A stretch of DNA of 64,000 nucleotides from Monarcha castaneiventris obscurior (GCA_026261815.1 JAMPIT010000566.1:31211001-31275000); one strand, 5' to 3'; positions 1-12,949 are shown, counted from the stretch's first letter. The notes: generated from the sequence alone by a model not told the origin. Translations and numbers: made by a program.

Positions 1-469
1 TGCAGGGGTGAGGGCAAGCAGTAGATCTCTTGAATTCAGTAGTGCTTTTGTCACTGTCTTCCACAGAGGTTTCATTTGGGAGCTGAAGTGGTATGGTCTA
101 GGCAAGTGGAATTTTAGATGGGTTGAAGATTAGCTGCTGAAAGGTTAATGGTGCTTTATAATTGGTCCTTAACAAGCAGGGTACTCTAGGGAGTGATGCT
201 GAGGTTGACACTGTTAGAGTTTTCATCAACATCCTGGGTCATGAAGCAAGAGGCACTTTGTGCATATTTTCAGATTTACTAAATCACATTGGTAGAGCTT
301 CAATCCAAATAGAGCACTTGGTGCAAATTAACCTCGTGTGTTATATTGAATTGAGCAAGAGCCTTAAATGTGCCATCATTGCAAATAAGGTAAACAAGGC
401 ACTGGGCTGCACTAGAAGCAGTACCTCAAGGACTGTTTTTCTCTCCTGTATTTAGTGTCTGTAAGGCTG
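1..469. other. Intronic stretch, no recognised feature
   Basis: AT-rich unique-looking sequence. Short reading frames on both strands show no family motif. An old CR1 begins at about 470. Confidence 0.6.
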
Positions 470-880
470 TCTGGAATACTCCATTCAGTTTTGGAGGCAC
501 TGTACTTCAAGAGGTAGACAAAAGTTGAAGGAGGACCATTTGGAGGTCTAGCAAAAAGTGAGAGTCTGTGGATGTGAGGGAGGGGCTGGCAGAGTTGAGC
601 TTGCACAGTCTAGAAAAGAGGAATCTGAAGAACAGTCCAGTAGCATCCTGAAACTTCTTGAAGGGCATTTACAAAGATTTTAAAGCTGATTTCTGTTCAG
701 TAGTGACAGATGGCAAAAAGACACATGTAATGGCACAAATTGTAACTTGGGTTTGAACAGTAGGGAGAAAGTTTTATCTGCAGAGACAAAGCAGCCCTGG
801 AAGAGGATGTGCATGGAAGTGGTTTAATCTCTGTCCTCAGAGGAGTTTGTAACTTGTTTGGACAAAACTGTGACTGACTT
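470..880 (+). mobile_element. Old, diverged CR1 LINE fragment (sense)
   Basis: The order of words follows the CR1 ORF2 C-terminal and 3' region: CTTCAAGAGGTAGAC near 507, then a GAGCTTGCACAGTCTAGAAAAG stretch beginning near 595 (compare the CR1 'cttgttcagcctagagaag' block). These are followed by AGTAGTGACAGATGG and then an eroded Asp-Ile-Arg-Lys-type segment. No 3' terminal repeats are visible. It is clearly older than the other CR1 pieces; the boundaries are approximate and a different CR1 subfamily is likely. Confidence 0.55.
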
Positions 881-3800
881 CATCTGCTGTTAGCAATGGT
901 TTCCACCTGGGCAGAAGTTCATCCCAGCCAGCACTTTGACTCTGTGAAGTCTCAGAGACACAGAAGATGTGGAGACAGTTTGGTTCAAGTGTGGTGCAAA
1001 AAGGCGTAAGAAAGGAATTCCATTCAGCAGAATGCTTTGATGGACCACTTGGTGGTTTATTGGGGTATTTTATATGGTGTCGTCATCCCAGATTCCACAG
1101 ATGACTGGGAAAAGAACTTCTTCACTCTGTGTCTTTTAAAATGCTATACAATTATATGCAAAAGGATAGTTAGTCCAGTACCAATATGCACCCCACATAG
1201 AAAGCATCTCTAGTCACTGTTACTTGAGCTGAGAAAAAGCAGCACAGTATTTTTACATCTGAGCTTTAACTGGAAAAGTTTACATTCACTTTTTAACTGG
1301 AGACATGGATACTTTTAACACAGGTAGTTTGAAAATCTGAGTGTTGCCCATGTGTTCTGAGTTCATCTTTGCTATTCTGTCAACATAGACTACGTAAGGG
1401 TCTAAGGTCCTGAAAGAGTGCCCCTGTCTGGATTCAGGGAACCTGACGGAAGCATATGTAATTACTAGGTTGACTGCCTCTCACTGTTCGACTTCTTAGT
1501 TTCATGATCTGCTGTAAAGAGAGCTTTTTGGTTTCAATTGAATGATGGTCAATACTAGTATTTTTATATACTTTGGGAGGCTGAGGAAGTAGTCTGAAAG
1601 TAAAGTATTGCTGTCTTTTTGTCCTTGTTCACGCTTTGGATCAATCTGCACAGAGTGCTGTCTCTGTGGGGTTGCATGCTTGTAATCAAATTTTTACTGC
1701 CCTGCTTATTTTTCTTTCTAACTCCTCATATCTTCACGAAAAACACTCTTTGTGCACAAGAAATGGTTGGGTGTATGCCAGTACAATGTGAGGCAAATAA
1801 ATAGAGATTTTTCCTTTAAAAGATTAAACAAACTGCAGAACTTCCTATCAGTTTATCTGACTTCTTATTTAATCTCATCACGATGCATGAAGTCTGTTTA
1901 CTGCGGTAGCTTTTATTAGCGGTTATGCAAATTTTGTGTTAAATCCCATCAGTAACAATCAAGATTTTCTTAGCTAGGAAGTTATATTCCTTGGATTTTC
2001 TGAAGGCATTTTTCATTAGCTGGGGAGTGAGGAGTGTCTGAAATACTCATTTCGAGGTATGCCAAAAGTGTAGTCACACCTTTTAAAATACCACTGAACT
2101 AGTTAGCCTGGTTGACAGTAATAATGGAGTTGGTTCAAAATCATATGCTGCTATCATTCATGTGGTTATTGTTAATGGCATTATTCTAGAGGCTCAAGGA
2201 ATACACAGGTGATGTAGCAAGAAGCCTAATGTGCAGGCATGTGGTGTGCAGGTTTTATGAGCTCTGCACAGGTAGTTTATGACCCTGGACTGGGAGGTGT
2301 GATGTGTGTGCACTGACCAGATGCGCTGTGTATCTCCATAATTAACTTGGGCACTTGGGGAAAGTTTTTTCTCTTGGTCTTTGCTTCTAGAATGCTGAAG
2401 GGAAATGTGAAATACAGGCATACCCCATTCACAGGTGGTTTTGTTGTACCATTCATCCTTGCACCATGAGACCAAAGCTGTGCCTGTCTGGGAAGTGTTT
2501 CTATCTTGGGTGTATCTGCATGAAATATAATTACCCTTCTGAATGCAGGATTGATAGTCCTAAAATAGACTCAGGATCTGACCTGAAATTTAACTGGAAA
2601 CTATAAATGTATGTGTTTAGATGTATTATTAGTGCATGATGTCTGAAGTCCCAAACAGCTGCAAAATTTGATGTTTTAAATTATCTCTGTTTATTTTTTG
2701 AGCTGTATGCCTAATGAGAGAATTTGTAATGCTGACATGGCAGCTCAGACGGCATGTTGCTAAAATTCTTAATTATTCTGTTTCTGCAACCAAGAAGGAT
2801 GACAGCTCATATCTATTTTAGTGGTGATTTTTTAAATTTTGGTGTAATGTCTTTATGAATCAACTTATTTTGAAAAGCTCAAAATTGTCAGGTAACAGTG
2901 TTTCTGATTTGCAGTGGCTTTATTTTTAATTGTTGTTCTTGTTTGTGTAGGAAGTTGAAGGAGAGTATTGTCAAGTTTGAATATTAGGGTTATAAATCTT
3001 CTGTAGAAGGCCTTTCTGAAAAGCTGATTTTTTTTCAGTTTCTCATATTTCAGATGTAAACCAAAACTAAAATGTTATGTGTACTAGTACCAAACCAGCA
3101 TTGATTATCTTAACAATTGTCTGTTGAATACTGTTGCATGAACTATTAGTAAAATTGGTCCACATGTAGCAGTGGTTGCTACGACAACTTGCAAGGAAGT
3201 TGCAAGGCACAGTATGCTTGATGACTATCTGTATTGAGGGAAGAAAGATGTAATTTGATTTTAAGCTTAGGTTTTCTTGTATAAATCCTTCTGAAAGACT
3301 GGTTTTCTGCTTTTCCTTTTCAATTTAACCATCCCATTGTAATTCATAAATAAGACTCAGTAATGTTATAAATGTCTAAATCACTAAAGATCTTAAGTTT
3401 TAGAAAGAAATTTGATTTGTGATTTTCTGCTGCGTTAAGGTGTTTGTCCGTTGGAGTATAATGATTTTACTTGCGTAGCAAAATTATGTTTTTTCTATGA
3501 ACTTATGTTCAGTGCTTCAGCTTCAGATGCATGTGGCTGGTTTCAGTATTCACACATTAAAATCATGGAATTACTCTGAGTTTGAGGTTAATGATTTAAA
3601 ACATCCAAATTTGAAGCTGAATAATCTGGAATGATGTTGTCCATCTTGGTTTCATGTTCTGGGTTGTATTTTGTATTTTTGAAGTGATGCACCAGTTTCA
3701 GAACTTTTCTTGGTTAGTTATTTGATGTTATCTTCTTATGAACATGGATTAAAGCTGCATATTATGAATATTTAAATCTTTACTTGGTAAGATCTTTATG

Positions 3801-4254
3801 CATAACATCAGCTTTTACAGTTCTCATGCTTTATGATCCTCAGGTTTTGTTGCAAGTCTCAGAAGGTTCAGAGGATTGGCAGCACTGTATAGCCAGAATG
3901 CACAGAGAATCATTTTGTTCTTACTTGTGCTTGTTATCTGCCTGGCATTGTACCTAAGCACCTGCCAAGGACAATTAACTGTAGTGAAGTCCATAGAAGG
4001 AACTGAATTTGAATCTCCTCTGACTCCTACAATGACTTTTTAATTTTGATTAATATTTTTATCGTTTAAAAAATTGGAAATAGGAGATCTGTAAAGAAGA
4101 TGGTCACTGCATGCAATAAAATTTTTGAAGTTCAGGCTTTTCTATCCTAAACACTGGAGTAGAGCAGCCTGTTGTTTACAAAAGGAATAGTGAATTTCAG
4201 CAAATAGAGAATTGTTTTCTGATTTTATTCTTGCCCACAGCAAGGAACTAAAAG
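881..4254. other. Intronic stretch, no gene recognised
   Basis: AT-rich sequence with only short chance reading frames. It contains one exact POU octamer (ATGCAAAT, 1925-1932) inside a segment that looks less eroded than its surroundings, but no promoter or CpG island. No repeat family was recognised. Confidence 0.6.
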
Positions 4255-4302
4255 TTCTTTAAGGTCCCTTCCAACCCAAACCATTTTGTGATTCTGTGAT
4301 AT
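4255..4302 (+). mobile_element. CR1 3' end stub (sense)
   Basis: The segment reads TTAAGGTCCCTTCCAACCCA followed by a TGTGATTCTGTGAT terminal repeat pair, the typical last 45 bases of avian CR1. Nothing CR1-like is recognisable to the left, so this is a very short 5'-truncated insertion or the surviving end of an eroded copy. Confidence 0.8.
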
Positions 4303-6037
4303 TCCTCAGTTCATGTCCTTTTTCATATGTGTTCCTGTGTTTGAAATTGGAGTTTGACTTATTTTACTGGGTAGAGGTTGACTGTTTTCCTGGGGTAGTC
4401 ACTTGGGTGCCCTGTGGCTTTATTTTCCCAATTTTTTCTGAATGAAGAGCAGAGCTGTAAGAAGCAGCAGTCTTCAGAAACAACACAGGCAAGATCTGGG
4501 GGATAAAGATGCAGAGACGAAAACAACAGGTTTTAAGCACACAAGAGGAACTGGGTTGCTGCATGATGACTTCTACAAGACAGCAATACAAAAACATGTA
4601 TTCATACTCTCCAGTCTCTTCCTTGGGTTACACACATCAGCGTTGCCTGACTTAGCAGTTGTTAGTAATGACACCTAATATATTTTACAGACATAATATT
4701 GAGTGCATGTATGCAGAAATTAATATGTTTATGTAGATTATAAGTCTGTAGTAATATTAAAGCATACTTTAAACTGTTTGGAAAATAGGTTTTTTTCACC
4801 CTACAAAAAGGGACAAAAAAATCTTCCTTTTTTGTCTTGTCTAATTTACATATTTTACCTTTCCTTCTTTCATTAATCCTTATGAGTATGGAAAAAACTA
4901 ATTATTTCAGTGAGCTAATTCTGACTAAATCCTGCGATGCAGAACAGCATGTGAAACTGCTTGTGCCCTTCTATTACTCAGGCCTGCAAGAGAAAGGAAA
5001 AAAAAAAGAGCATATATATCATGGATTATATTTTGCTTCAGGCATTTTGTGACCTACTGTATTATGATTTGGCAGTTACAGAAAAAAATTAAAAGCTCTT
5101 TGGGTTCTTACCAAAGACATTTTATAAAAATAGAAAACACCAGTAATTCAGACTGTAGAATAGCTTTAGATGGATGATTATTCTGAAGATTTTAATAGTC
5201 CAGTAAGAACCTAATCTAATTGCATGTTGAAATGAAGTTAAATATTTTCCAAATAGATTACAGAAAGGGAATTGCACTTGTCAGTGCAACAACACCCTTC
5301 CTTCTCAGTGAGCACACACATTTAGAATCTATATAATTTTGACTAAACAAACGTATCCCAAAGGAAATAGATATAACCAGATAATGATGATATCCATGTT
5401 GTCCACTTAATGAGAGTTTAACCAACCACAATGCAAAGTCTTGTCAGAGTAGCTGTAAGGGCCAGTTACCTCTTTGTTTCCCAGTTACAGCTTCTGCAAG
5501 ACATTTAATGGGTTCAAGGCAAGTCCTGATGGGATTGAAAGGTGACCTGTCACAAATAGGGCTATGTTTGGGACAGTTGCAAGAACACTGGCTGGTCCCT
5601 TTGAGCTCTCAGTGTGAGGTTGAGAGTGATCCCAGAGACCCTTTTGCTAGATGATGGAGCCTCCAAAGCAATTTGGTGCCTTGAAGCAGACCTTGAAGGA
5701 CAAAGGGCTGCAAGAGCTCTCTGGGATTAGTCTCATCATCCTTTCAGACCCTAAATGAAGAGGACTGGAAGCAGCAATTCAGACCAGAGCTTTTTGGTTA
5801 CAAGATATGTCTAGGTACAGCATCTGACTTTCAAATGGGTGTGGTCTTCTTGAACTTGTCACTTCTTTGGCAATTATAGGTCAGTACCTGAAGCCCACAC
5901 TCCTGAGCTACAGGAAGAGGTGAGCATACTTGCTGGCCATTCAGCCTGTATCTATTTAAATCTATTATTTAAATATACTATTGACGTGAGAAAAGTGATT
6001 CTTCAGCCAGAAAGGGACTAAATGAGATACTTGAAGG
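4303..6037. other. Intronic stretch, no gene recognised
   Basis: Unique-looking AT-rich sequence with a short A-run near 4999. The segment at roughly 5460-5900 is richer in G+C and might be an old unrecognised repeat, but I could not assign it to a family. Confidence 0.55.
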
Positions 6038-6053
6038 TAGGGTTAGGGTTAGG
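6038..6053 (+). repeat. Interstitial telomere-like motif (TTAGGG)n
   Basis: The sequence TAGGGTTAGGGTTAGG contains about 2.7 units of the vertebrate telomere hexamer with no mismatch. It is short enough to have arisen by chance or by a repair-mediated insertion. Confidence 0.7.
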
Positions 6054-8630
6054 CCATCAGTATATTGCTTTCTTCACATCTCTCCAAGTATACTCATAAA
6101 ATAAACATTCACGCCTATCAAGAACTGAGTTCTGCAAGATTTTATTTTGAATATGGAAAAAAGAAGCCTAAGCTTTTTTCCCATCTGAGTATGAAGTACA
6201 AGTTAGGAAAAGGCTGGGGAAGAAACTACAGCAAGAATGAGTCCAACCATCCCCTGTATTTGTGTAACACTCTCCTGATCCTTTCCTTCTGATTTAATTT
6301 TGTGTTATTACACTTTGGATAGCATGTTATAGTTTACACAGTGGGAATGAAAACTTGTTTTGTTCTGTGCCTGAAATGGCCTAAGGGTGTGCTTTGACAA
6401 GATGCTGAGAATTGCTGATCCACATTCAGCAGGTGCAGGTGGAGCTGGTTTGGTGCTTTCATGCTCAGCGCTGGCTCAGCATCCAAAGTGCCACCAACAC
6501 CATAGGACTTTTGATGAATGAATTTATGAATTTCTCTGATATCCATGTTCTGAAGGTATCATGAGAAGAACTGCTGAAATTGAGTGTGTGCATTTCAGGC
6601 AGGGAGATGTGGGGGCTGGAAGGGAGATGGGAATAGTTCTCTTCAGGTGCCCAAATTTTTGCATTAAGAAAACGATAGTTTAAAAGATCTGCAACCCTGA
6701 TGGATTGGTTAAATGCACTGTATTACCATGTTCTTTAAATACTAAGGTAAGAAATAGCCTTTTCTCCATGTTTTATGCATGATTTTTCAAAATAGATCCT
6801 GGAGAGAAACACATTTTTCTGAAAAATCTCTCTTTTTTTTTTTTTTTTTTTTGTTTATCTTCGCTCTGTCTTGCAAAATAAAATGGGAATGAGAATACAA
6901 TTAACTTTCTGTTCATTTTCTTCTTTTTCCATTTTACCAATGTTCTACGTTTTTGGCTACTAAAATGACATCTGTGGCCCAAAAAACTAGAGAAGAAAGA
7001 GGAGAATTGTGGAGCAGAAAGGAAGGGGAAACCTTTCTTTGCCTCATGTGACCAAAGGAAAAATACAACTTTCTACTATTCAGTGATTAACTAGAATTTT
7101 TTCTTAAAGCTGCTTGTGTAGGATCTACCTTTTTCTTTAAAGTTACAAAAGTTTAAGATGAGGGAATGAGATAGAAGATGATTTTGTGCCTTCATCTAAA
7201 TTTATAGTTATGCATTTGTAGGCTTTATATTACCAAAAAAATTTATGTTTGTTTCAGTTAAGTCCTTTCTGAAAACCCCCGTAGAATAGATGACCTTTTC
7301 TGAGTTAGTAGTATTTTTGGGAGGGTAATTTTCCTTATGCAAGTCATGTCGATACATAGAGTGTTGCCAATGTCACCATGAAGGTACATTATACCATTGA
7401 TATACAAAAACTAAGAAATCTATTATCTTCACTGTACTTGATGGACAAGCCTACTGTATTGCTTCTATTCAGCATATACTGAAGGTATTGCAATAGGTGT
7501 ATCAATACAGAAAAATAATTTTATTAATGCTAATTTAAAAAATGTTTTCACACTATCTGTCAATGACTGTCATTAATCTTAACATCTAAATACTCAAGTG
7601 TCTGTATTACTTATTAGTCTGTTCTCATGTTTTGATTTACCTGTGCAGAAGAATTAGTAATTTAACCAAATACCTTTATTAAGGAATGAGGAGTCAGAGT
7701 ATGTCAATGTAGAAAAAAGCTGAATGGAGTAGTGGAATAATCAAAAAATACTGGCATCTGTTGTTTTCTTTTAGCCATACTTGTGTTCTGAAAATTTCGT
7801 TGTTTCAATTTTTTCAAAGAAGTAAGATCCCACAGTTAACCTACTGGGCACCTAAATTGTGTGCCATCAAATCTGCATTTATTCTTTTCCTATGCCTTTG
7901 TGAATAATGAACTCACTTTGTGTGGTTAACAGTTGGGTTTGGGCTAGGTCTTTGCTTTTCCTAATGGCATTTATCAACTTTGACATTCCTTTTGTGTTAG
8001 GAATTTGCTGCCTCCCAACTGCTGCAGGTAGCTCAGGAACTGCTGTGAAGGGCAATTCTCTGCCTGTGGCCCAGCGAGTGTGCTGGTGGGAAACCTTGTA
8101 GTACTCTGCTCAGTGGAGTAGTTTCTGCTTCACCAATTGACCCTAACCCCTCGGTGATTCCATTTTATTGCAGAATTCAGAAGTACACATTTTTGTCCAT
8201 TTTTAGTAGGGCTCTCAGTGATGACCAAGATGTCTATTCTGCCGCAGGAGAGATGCCTGAGGAGGTTGATTTCTTTTGGTGAAGGAAGGACTTTGGACAC
8301 AGCCATAACTGGCAGAGTGGTTGAAGAATGTCCCTTCTCTCCAATGCAAGCTTCAGCTTCTTGGGGAAGGGTTTCAGGAAGGTGTTTTCCTTGAAAAGGG
8401 AGAGAGCAGCGAAAAAATGTTTAGGTTGGTATTCTTTAACGAATTTAAGGTTGATATTCTTGGTCTCTTCTGACAGATGTTCCTGCTGTCACCCATAGCC
8501 AAGTGTTTAGCAGAATTGCTGACTGTAGATCCAAGAAACATCTTAAAAAGCACCCACTGAGATATTTTAAAATTATCTGGGGCTGGGGAATAAAACAAGA
8601 GAAGTTCACAGATACAGATAAAAGAGTCTA
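6054..8630. other. Intronic stretch, no gene recognised
   Basis: AT-rich unique sequence with a 20-base poly-T at 6833-6852. No splice-flanked coding segment and no repeat family were recognised. Confidence 0.6.
6833..6852. repeat. Poly-T homopolymer, 20 bases
   Basis: An uninterrupted T run follows CTC and ends in GTTTATC. No transposon body is recognisable beside it, so it is treated as a simple mononucleotide repeat. Confidence 0.9.
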
Positions 8631-8677
8631 TTTATTCTAATCTGAATCCATCTTGAATGGATCCAGATTAGAATAAA
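8631..8677. repeat. Near-perfect inverted repeat (hairpin), 21-bp arms, 5-bp loop
   Basis: The left arm at 8631-8651 and the right arm at 8657-8677 are reverse complements except for one base (A against G in the ATCTGAATCC / GGATCCAGAT part). The loop is CTTGA. The arms contain TTTATTCTAATCTG and its complement. Flanking sequence does not extend the symmetry. It could be a tiny foldback element, a quasi-palindrome correction product or a transcribed hairpin. Confidence 0.9.
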
Positions 8678-8844
8678 GTAGTAAATAAAGAAAGCAAATA
8701 TGTTCACATTCATGTGGAAATGGAAACGGTATAAGATGGGTAAGTTTTTATTTTATGTGCAGTTTATCCTCTGTTTTTACATTTTATAGGAAAAGATTCT
8801 CCAGCCCCTAACCAAGGGCCAAACAGGACTTCAGATATTCTGTT

Positions 8845-9190
8845 AATCATAGAATCATAGAATTTGCTGGGTTGGAAGGGACTCATCAGGATCATCAAGT
8901 CCAGCTCCTGGCCCTGTACAGGACACCCCAAGAACTCCACCATGTGCCTGAGAGCACTGTCCAAATGCTTCTTAAACTCTGTCAGGCTTGGTGCTGTGAC
9001 CACTTCCCTGGGGAGCTGTTCCAGTGCCCAACCACCCTCAAAATGAAAAACCTTTTCCTGATATTCAACCTAAACCTCCCCTGTCTCAGCTTCAGGCCAT
9101 TTTCTCAAGTCCTATAATTTGTGTCAAGGTAAAGGGATTGGTACCTGCCCCTCCACTTCCTCGCAAGGATGTTGAAGACAACGAGGGCAG
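8845..9190 (-). mobile_element. CR1 LINE, 5'-truncated 3' end (antisense)
   Basis: Read on the minus strand this ends in two copies of ATTCTATG-type repeat (plus strand AATCATAGAATCATAGAA at 8845-8862). Next to it lies GGGTTGGAAGGGACTCATCA, a classic CR1 3' terminus, followed by the block encoding the eroded ORF2 C-terminus and a CTGCCCCTCCACTTCCTC stretch near 9146. It is the best preserved short CR1 in the window. No clear target-site duplication is visible, as expected for CR1. Confidence 0.93.
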
Positions 9191-9222
9191 CCCTTGGAAC
9201 TAAGAGTACGTAAATTCGTATG

Positions 9223-9302
9223 ATCATAGTATAGAATCATAGAATCATTTAGTACAACAATAAACCCAGTCCACCACTAAACCATGTTCCTGAGCAGGTC
9301 AT
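9223..9302 (-). mobile_element. CR1 3' end fragment (antisense), adjacent to the previous one
   Basis: The terminal repeat TAGAATCATAGAATCATTTA is followed by TAAACCCAGTCCACCACTAA and ACCATGTTCCTGAG, a different CR1 subfamily from the neighbour to the left. It is shorter and more eroded. Two CR1 3' ends in the same orientation about 380 bases apart represent separate insertions. Confidence 0.82.
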
Positions 9303-12300
9303 CATTAACTTAGATATTAGTGCAGATATCCCGTGTGCAGATGTGTATTGTATACCCAGAGTAGTGCAGGCATGGGCTGTAGATTGCCACATCTTATTAA
9401 ATATGTATTAATCATAAATACTGAGATTTTTAGTTTTAAATGAAAGCAGTGGAACAACCCGTTGTTATCTAAACTACATACAAAGTAAAACCACATTTTG
9501 TTTCATCGACAAACTGCAGTATTAAGTGTTCCATTTGCAATTAGTACTTTTCTATGTCATTCTTCAAAACTGACTAATTGAAGAAGAAATGCTGGACACT
9601 GCAAGATACAGACAGTACCTCTGGAACTCTGGCACTTCCTGCTTAAAAGGTGCTGTCATTGGTGTAACAAGGAAAAGTTAATACATTTAGGCATGCTTGG
9701 TTGCTGTTTTTGTTTAATGATGTTCAGTATACACGTGAGTATAAAAGAGAAAAAAAGCTTGTATTTGTGACTGTGTTAAAGGTTCTTCTACATTCAAGAC
9801 TTCCTGTTAAAAGTTGTTGATATTACAAACTGATAGCAAACAATCAAACACAAAATTCTCCTGTATTGTTGGAAAAACATCTTTTTATATCCTTAAAAAG
9901 AAGACAAAAAAATAAACATGAAAAAGACGGTCCTAAGCAGAAACCTAACAGAATGCAAGACCCCCTATATAGAATAAATTGATAGTTCTTTTCCAATTAG
10001 TTGAGGTTTTTTATAGATTTAGGTTAAAGAACAAGTGCAGGAAAAATAATAAAGAATCCCAAAATGACCAGTTGGCTCAATTCCTGGGGAGCAGAGATAA
10101 TTCTAAAATTATGTGCCACTAATCTTGCTCTTTGGCATTTAAATTGTCTTTCCTTTTGGGGCATGAAAATTCATTGTTTTCCTTTAACTTCTCTGTGAGA
10201 AAGTGGAGAGGAGTAGCATTGAGTGCTGGCACACTTGAGAGAGCTGGGGAGCAGTTGTGGAGCAGTAATCTGTCTTGCATATTGCAATATCGAAGCGGGT
10301 AATGATGATAAATGTTCAGCAGGATGCTGTGTGCTGTAGAGATGAAGCCTCTTCTGTTCAATCTGTATGCAGACAGAGTCCTGTAAAAGCTGTAAGAAAG
10401 TCAGGACGATTTGCCTCGGCATAGCCTTGTTAGCACCAGGACTTCTTACGTGCAGGTTGTGTGCTGCTAGCATATTGGGGTTTTTTAAATTAATTTTGGT
10501 TGTTTGGACCCTTGATTTGCTCTTCTTTTTGCTAGAAAGTGACTGATGCTTTGAGAAGTAATTTTGGGGTTTTTTTGTTTGTTTGGGATTGGAGGGAAGT
10601 GTGGTATGGGGGGTTAGGTATGGAGTGGAGAGAGCTGGGAAACTGCTGCAGCTATGTGGGTTAATCCCCAATCTAAATGTAACTCTGTCAATTCAAACAT
10701 GACGCATTTGAAAAGAGGGAAGGCTAGACTGTGTGAATTATCTGTTGTTTTGGCTTTTTTAAGTGCAGCTGTATGCATCTGATTCTCTCCAGCACGAATG
10801 GTCACAGTTGCAAGTACATGTGCAGTCTGTCTAAAGTGCTTTCATGTAGACATGTAGCTGGAGGGATTAGCTGAAAGAGGACATGTCTGCAAAATGAAGT
10901 TTTCAGGAGAAATCTTTGCCCCTCAAAAAGCAGACTTTATGATGTTTTATTATGTTGAACATGGGATCCTCTTTCTGCAAAGAGCTAAAGAAGCTGGAGC
11001 CAGCTGTGGAAGGAGCCAGCGGGGGTCCATGAGTGGGGAACCCAAGATTGATGCAGGAGCCTGGCTTAGGTGGGGAGACTTTTGTGAAGTTACTGCATGA
11101 TATCCTGATCCCTGTGACAATGTACAGAGTTTGGCTTTGAATTTACTCTGGTGAGGACCATCAGTGGGACTGGAAGTTTGAAATGTTGACATACTGTGCC
11201 ATTGCTCCAGATTGCAGCAACTCAGCAAAGATAATTTAGTAGTCTGTACTGCTGCGAGCTAATGCATGAGTTACCTGATGGTGAAATATGATCACTTTTA
11301 GGAAATGATAACGTTGTAAGTGAAAATAGTTTTTCTCTTGATGACTCTAAACTATGGAAGAAAATAAATGCAGCAGCTGCGTGACAAGAAAACCCTGTTA
11401 ATCTGCAATAGCTAAGGTAGGAGTAACATCCTGATGGGACTTGCTGCTTGCAATAAATATTCAAATTTATATAAGAAAAAGCAGCCTGAGGATGAGATAT
11501 TCAGGTATTTGACTGTTTGAGAAAATTATTCCATACTGTCAGTAAGATAAGTAACACCTTATTGCACTGTGTGGATTACAGACTGGTTGTTTTAAAATCA
11601 CTTAAGGAATACAATGATCAAATAGTCAACTCTTTTTAAAGTTGACTGGGTTAATTTTGAGGCCGTTTAGTCTGTTCGGTAAAACTGGATTATTAGTAGT
11701 GGTAATATGAATTTATTATCATTTTTATAATTTTTGTGTATTTTACCTGTCTGCACCTTAAAAAATCATTATATCGGTAAGTACTAAACTGAATCCATTT
11801 ATTATATTCTTTCTGTAAAACCTTTACGTTGAACTACCACTGTTTGACATAATTCCATTAACAGTGTGGAACACACTGTGGCATCAAACTGCCACAGACT
11901 GAAAACTGTCTAACTAGTAATTTTCAAAATAAAAACAAAAAAGCCGTGTTGGAGAGGGGGAAGTGGCGTGTCCCAAGAAATAGCCTGCTGGGTAGCCTTG
12001 GCTGAGGGAGCTGGCTAGAACTGGTGTGGCAGAACATGAGAAGTCCCAGACACGACAAGCCATCCTCGTGCTGTCTGTGCAGGCTGTTGTACCTGGGTGG
12101 CCTTGGTGTCCCAGCACTCTGACTGCAATGAGATGTGCTTCTGCACAGCAGGCACAATTACCCCCATTTTGGAATGAAGCATGTTGAGCGCTCTTATTTC
12201 ATCCACTGGAGCCTATATTTCATCATATGAAGCCTAAAGGGACCTTTAGCCCTTGTATTTTCATCTGCTTGCTGCAGGCTGTTCAAATAGGCTGTTCCCT

Positions 12301-12949
12301 GTGTCCCCTAACGTGTGACTGAGACCTGCCTGTTTCAGAAGCTCATTTGTTCTTTGCATTCTTGAGAGATGCCATGGCTCTTGTACTGCTTTACTCTTGT
12401 ATTATAGATGAATGTGAATACCTTCCCTCCTTCCTTTATATGAATTGTCTGACTTCAGTGTCAACTTTTGTCTCTTGTTGTTCTCTTGTGCTGTGAGATT
12501 GAAGTGCCTTTTCCAGACCTGCTGTTACTTTGCATTTGAGTCACGTGCATCTGCCGTTTGTTTGTGAATCCAGTCACAGTGTCCAAGTCTCACAGACCAC
12601 CTGCTTTTCTCTTTTCTCTGGATACAGTTTATGGCTCTCTGCTGCATCTCTTGGAATGTGGAGACTCAAGCTAGACCCCACATTTCAGTATTGATCTCAG
12701 CTCTTCCCTCTGTAGCGTGGGTTGCTCTTCCCTTTCAGTACACCTGGGCTTTGCAGTCATACTCACGAACTCGTTTTGTGGGGAGGTTCATGGGGAGGTT
12801 CATGTGGAGCTCCTGCTCTGTTGCTGCTGCTGCCCACAGAAGGCCTTTTTCCAACACTGTCCTGTATGTCAGACTTTAATTCACCATCCCCAGATGCATT
12901 AGCTTGTGTATATAATTTAAGATTTCAGTCAACTGTTTAAAAACTGTAG
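9303..12949. other. Intronic stretch, no gene recognised
   Basis: Mostly unique AT-rich sequence. The 10120-10670 part is open on the minus strand for 166 codons, but the peptide is low-complexity (Ser, Pro, Lys, Gln) and has no domain. A 12-bp tandem duplication (GGGGAGGTTCAT, 12780-12803) is present. The 11930-12200 and 12460-12900 parts are richer in G+C and unassigned. Confidence 0.55.

Noticed and set aside
6833..6852. Poly-T and several poly-A runs as tails of processed pseudogenes or SINEs
   Set aside because: No retroposon body or target-site duplications could be recognised beside any of the runs.
10171..10671. 166-codon open frame on the minus strand
   Set aside because: Low-complexity Ser/Pro/Lys/Gln peptide, no family resemblance, partly built from a T/G-rich tract; judged a chance frame.
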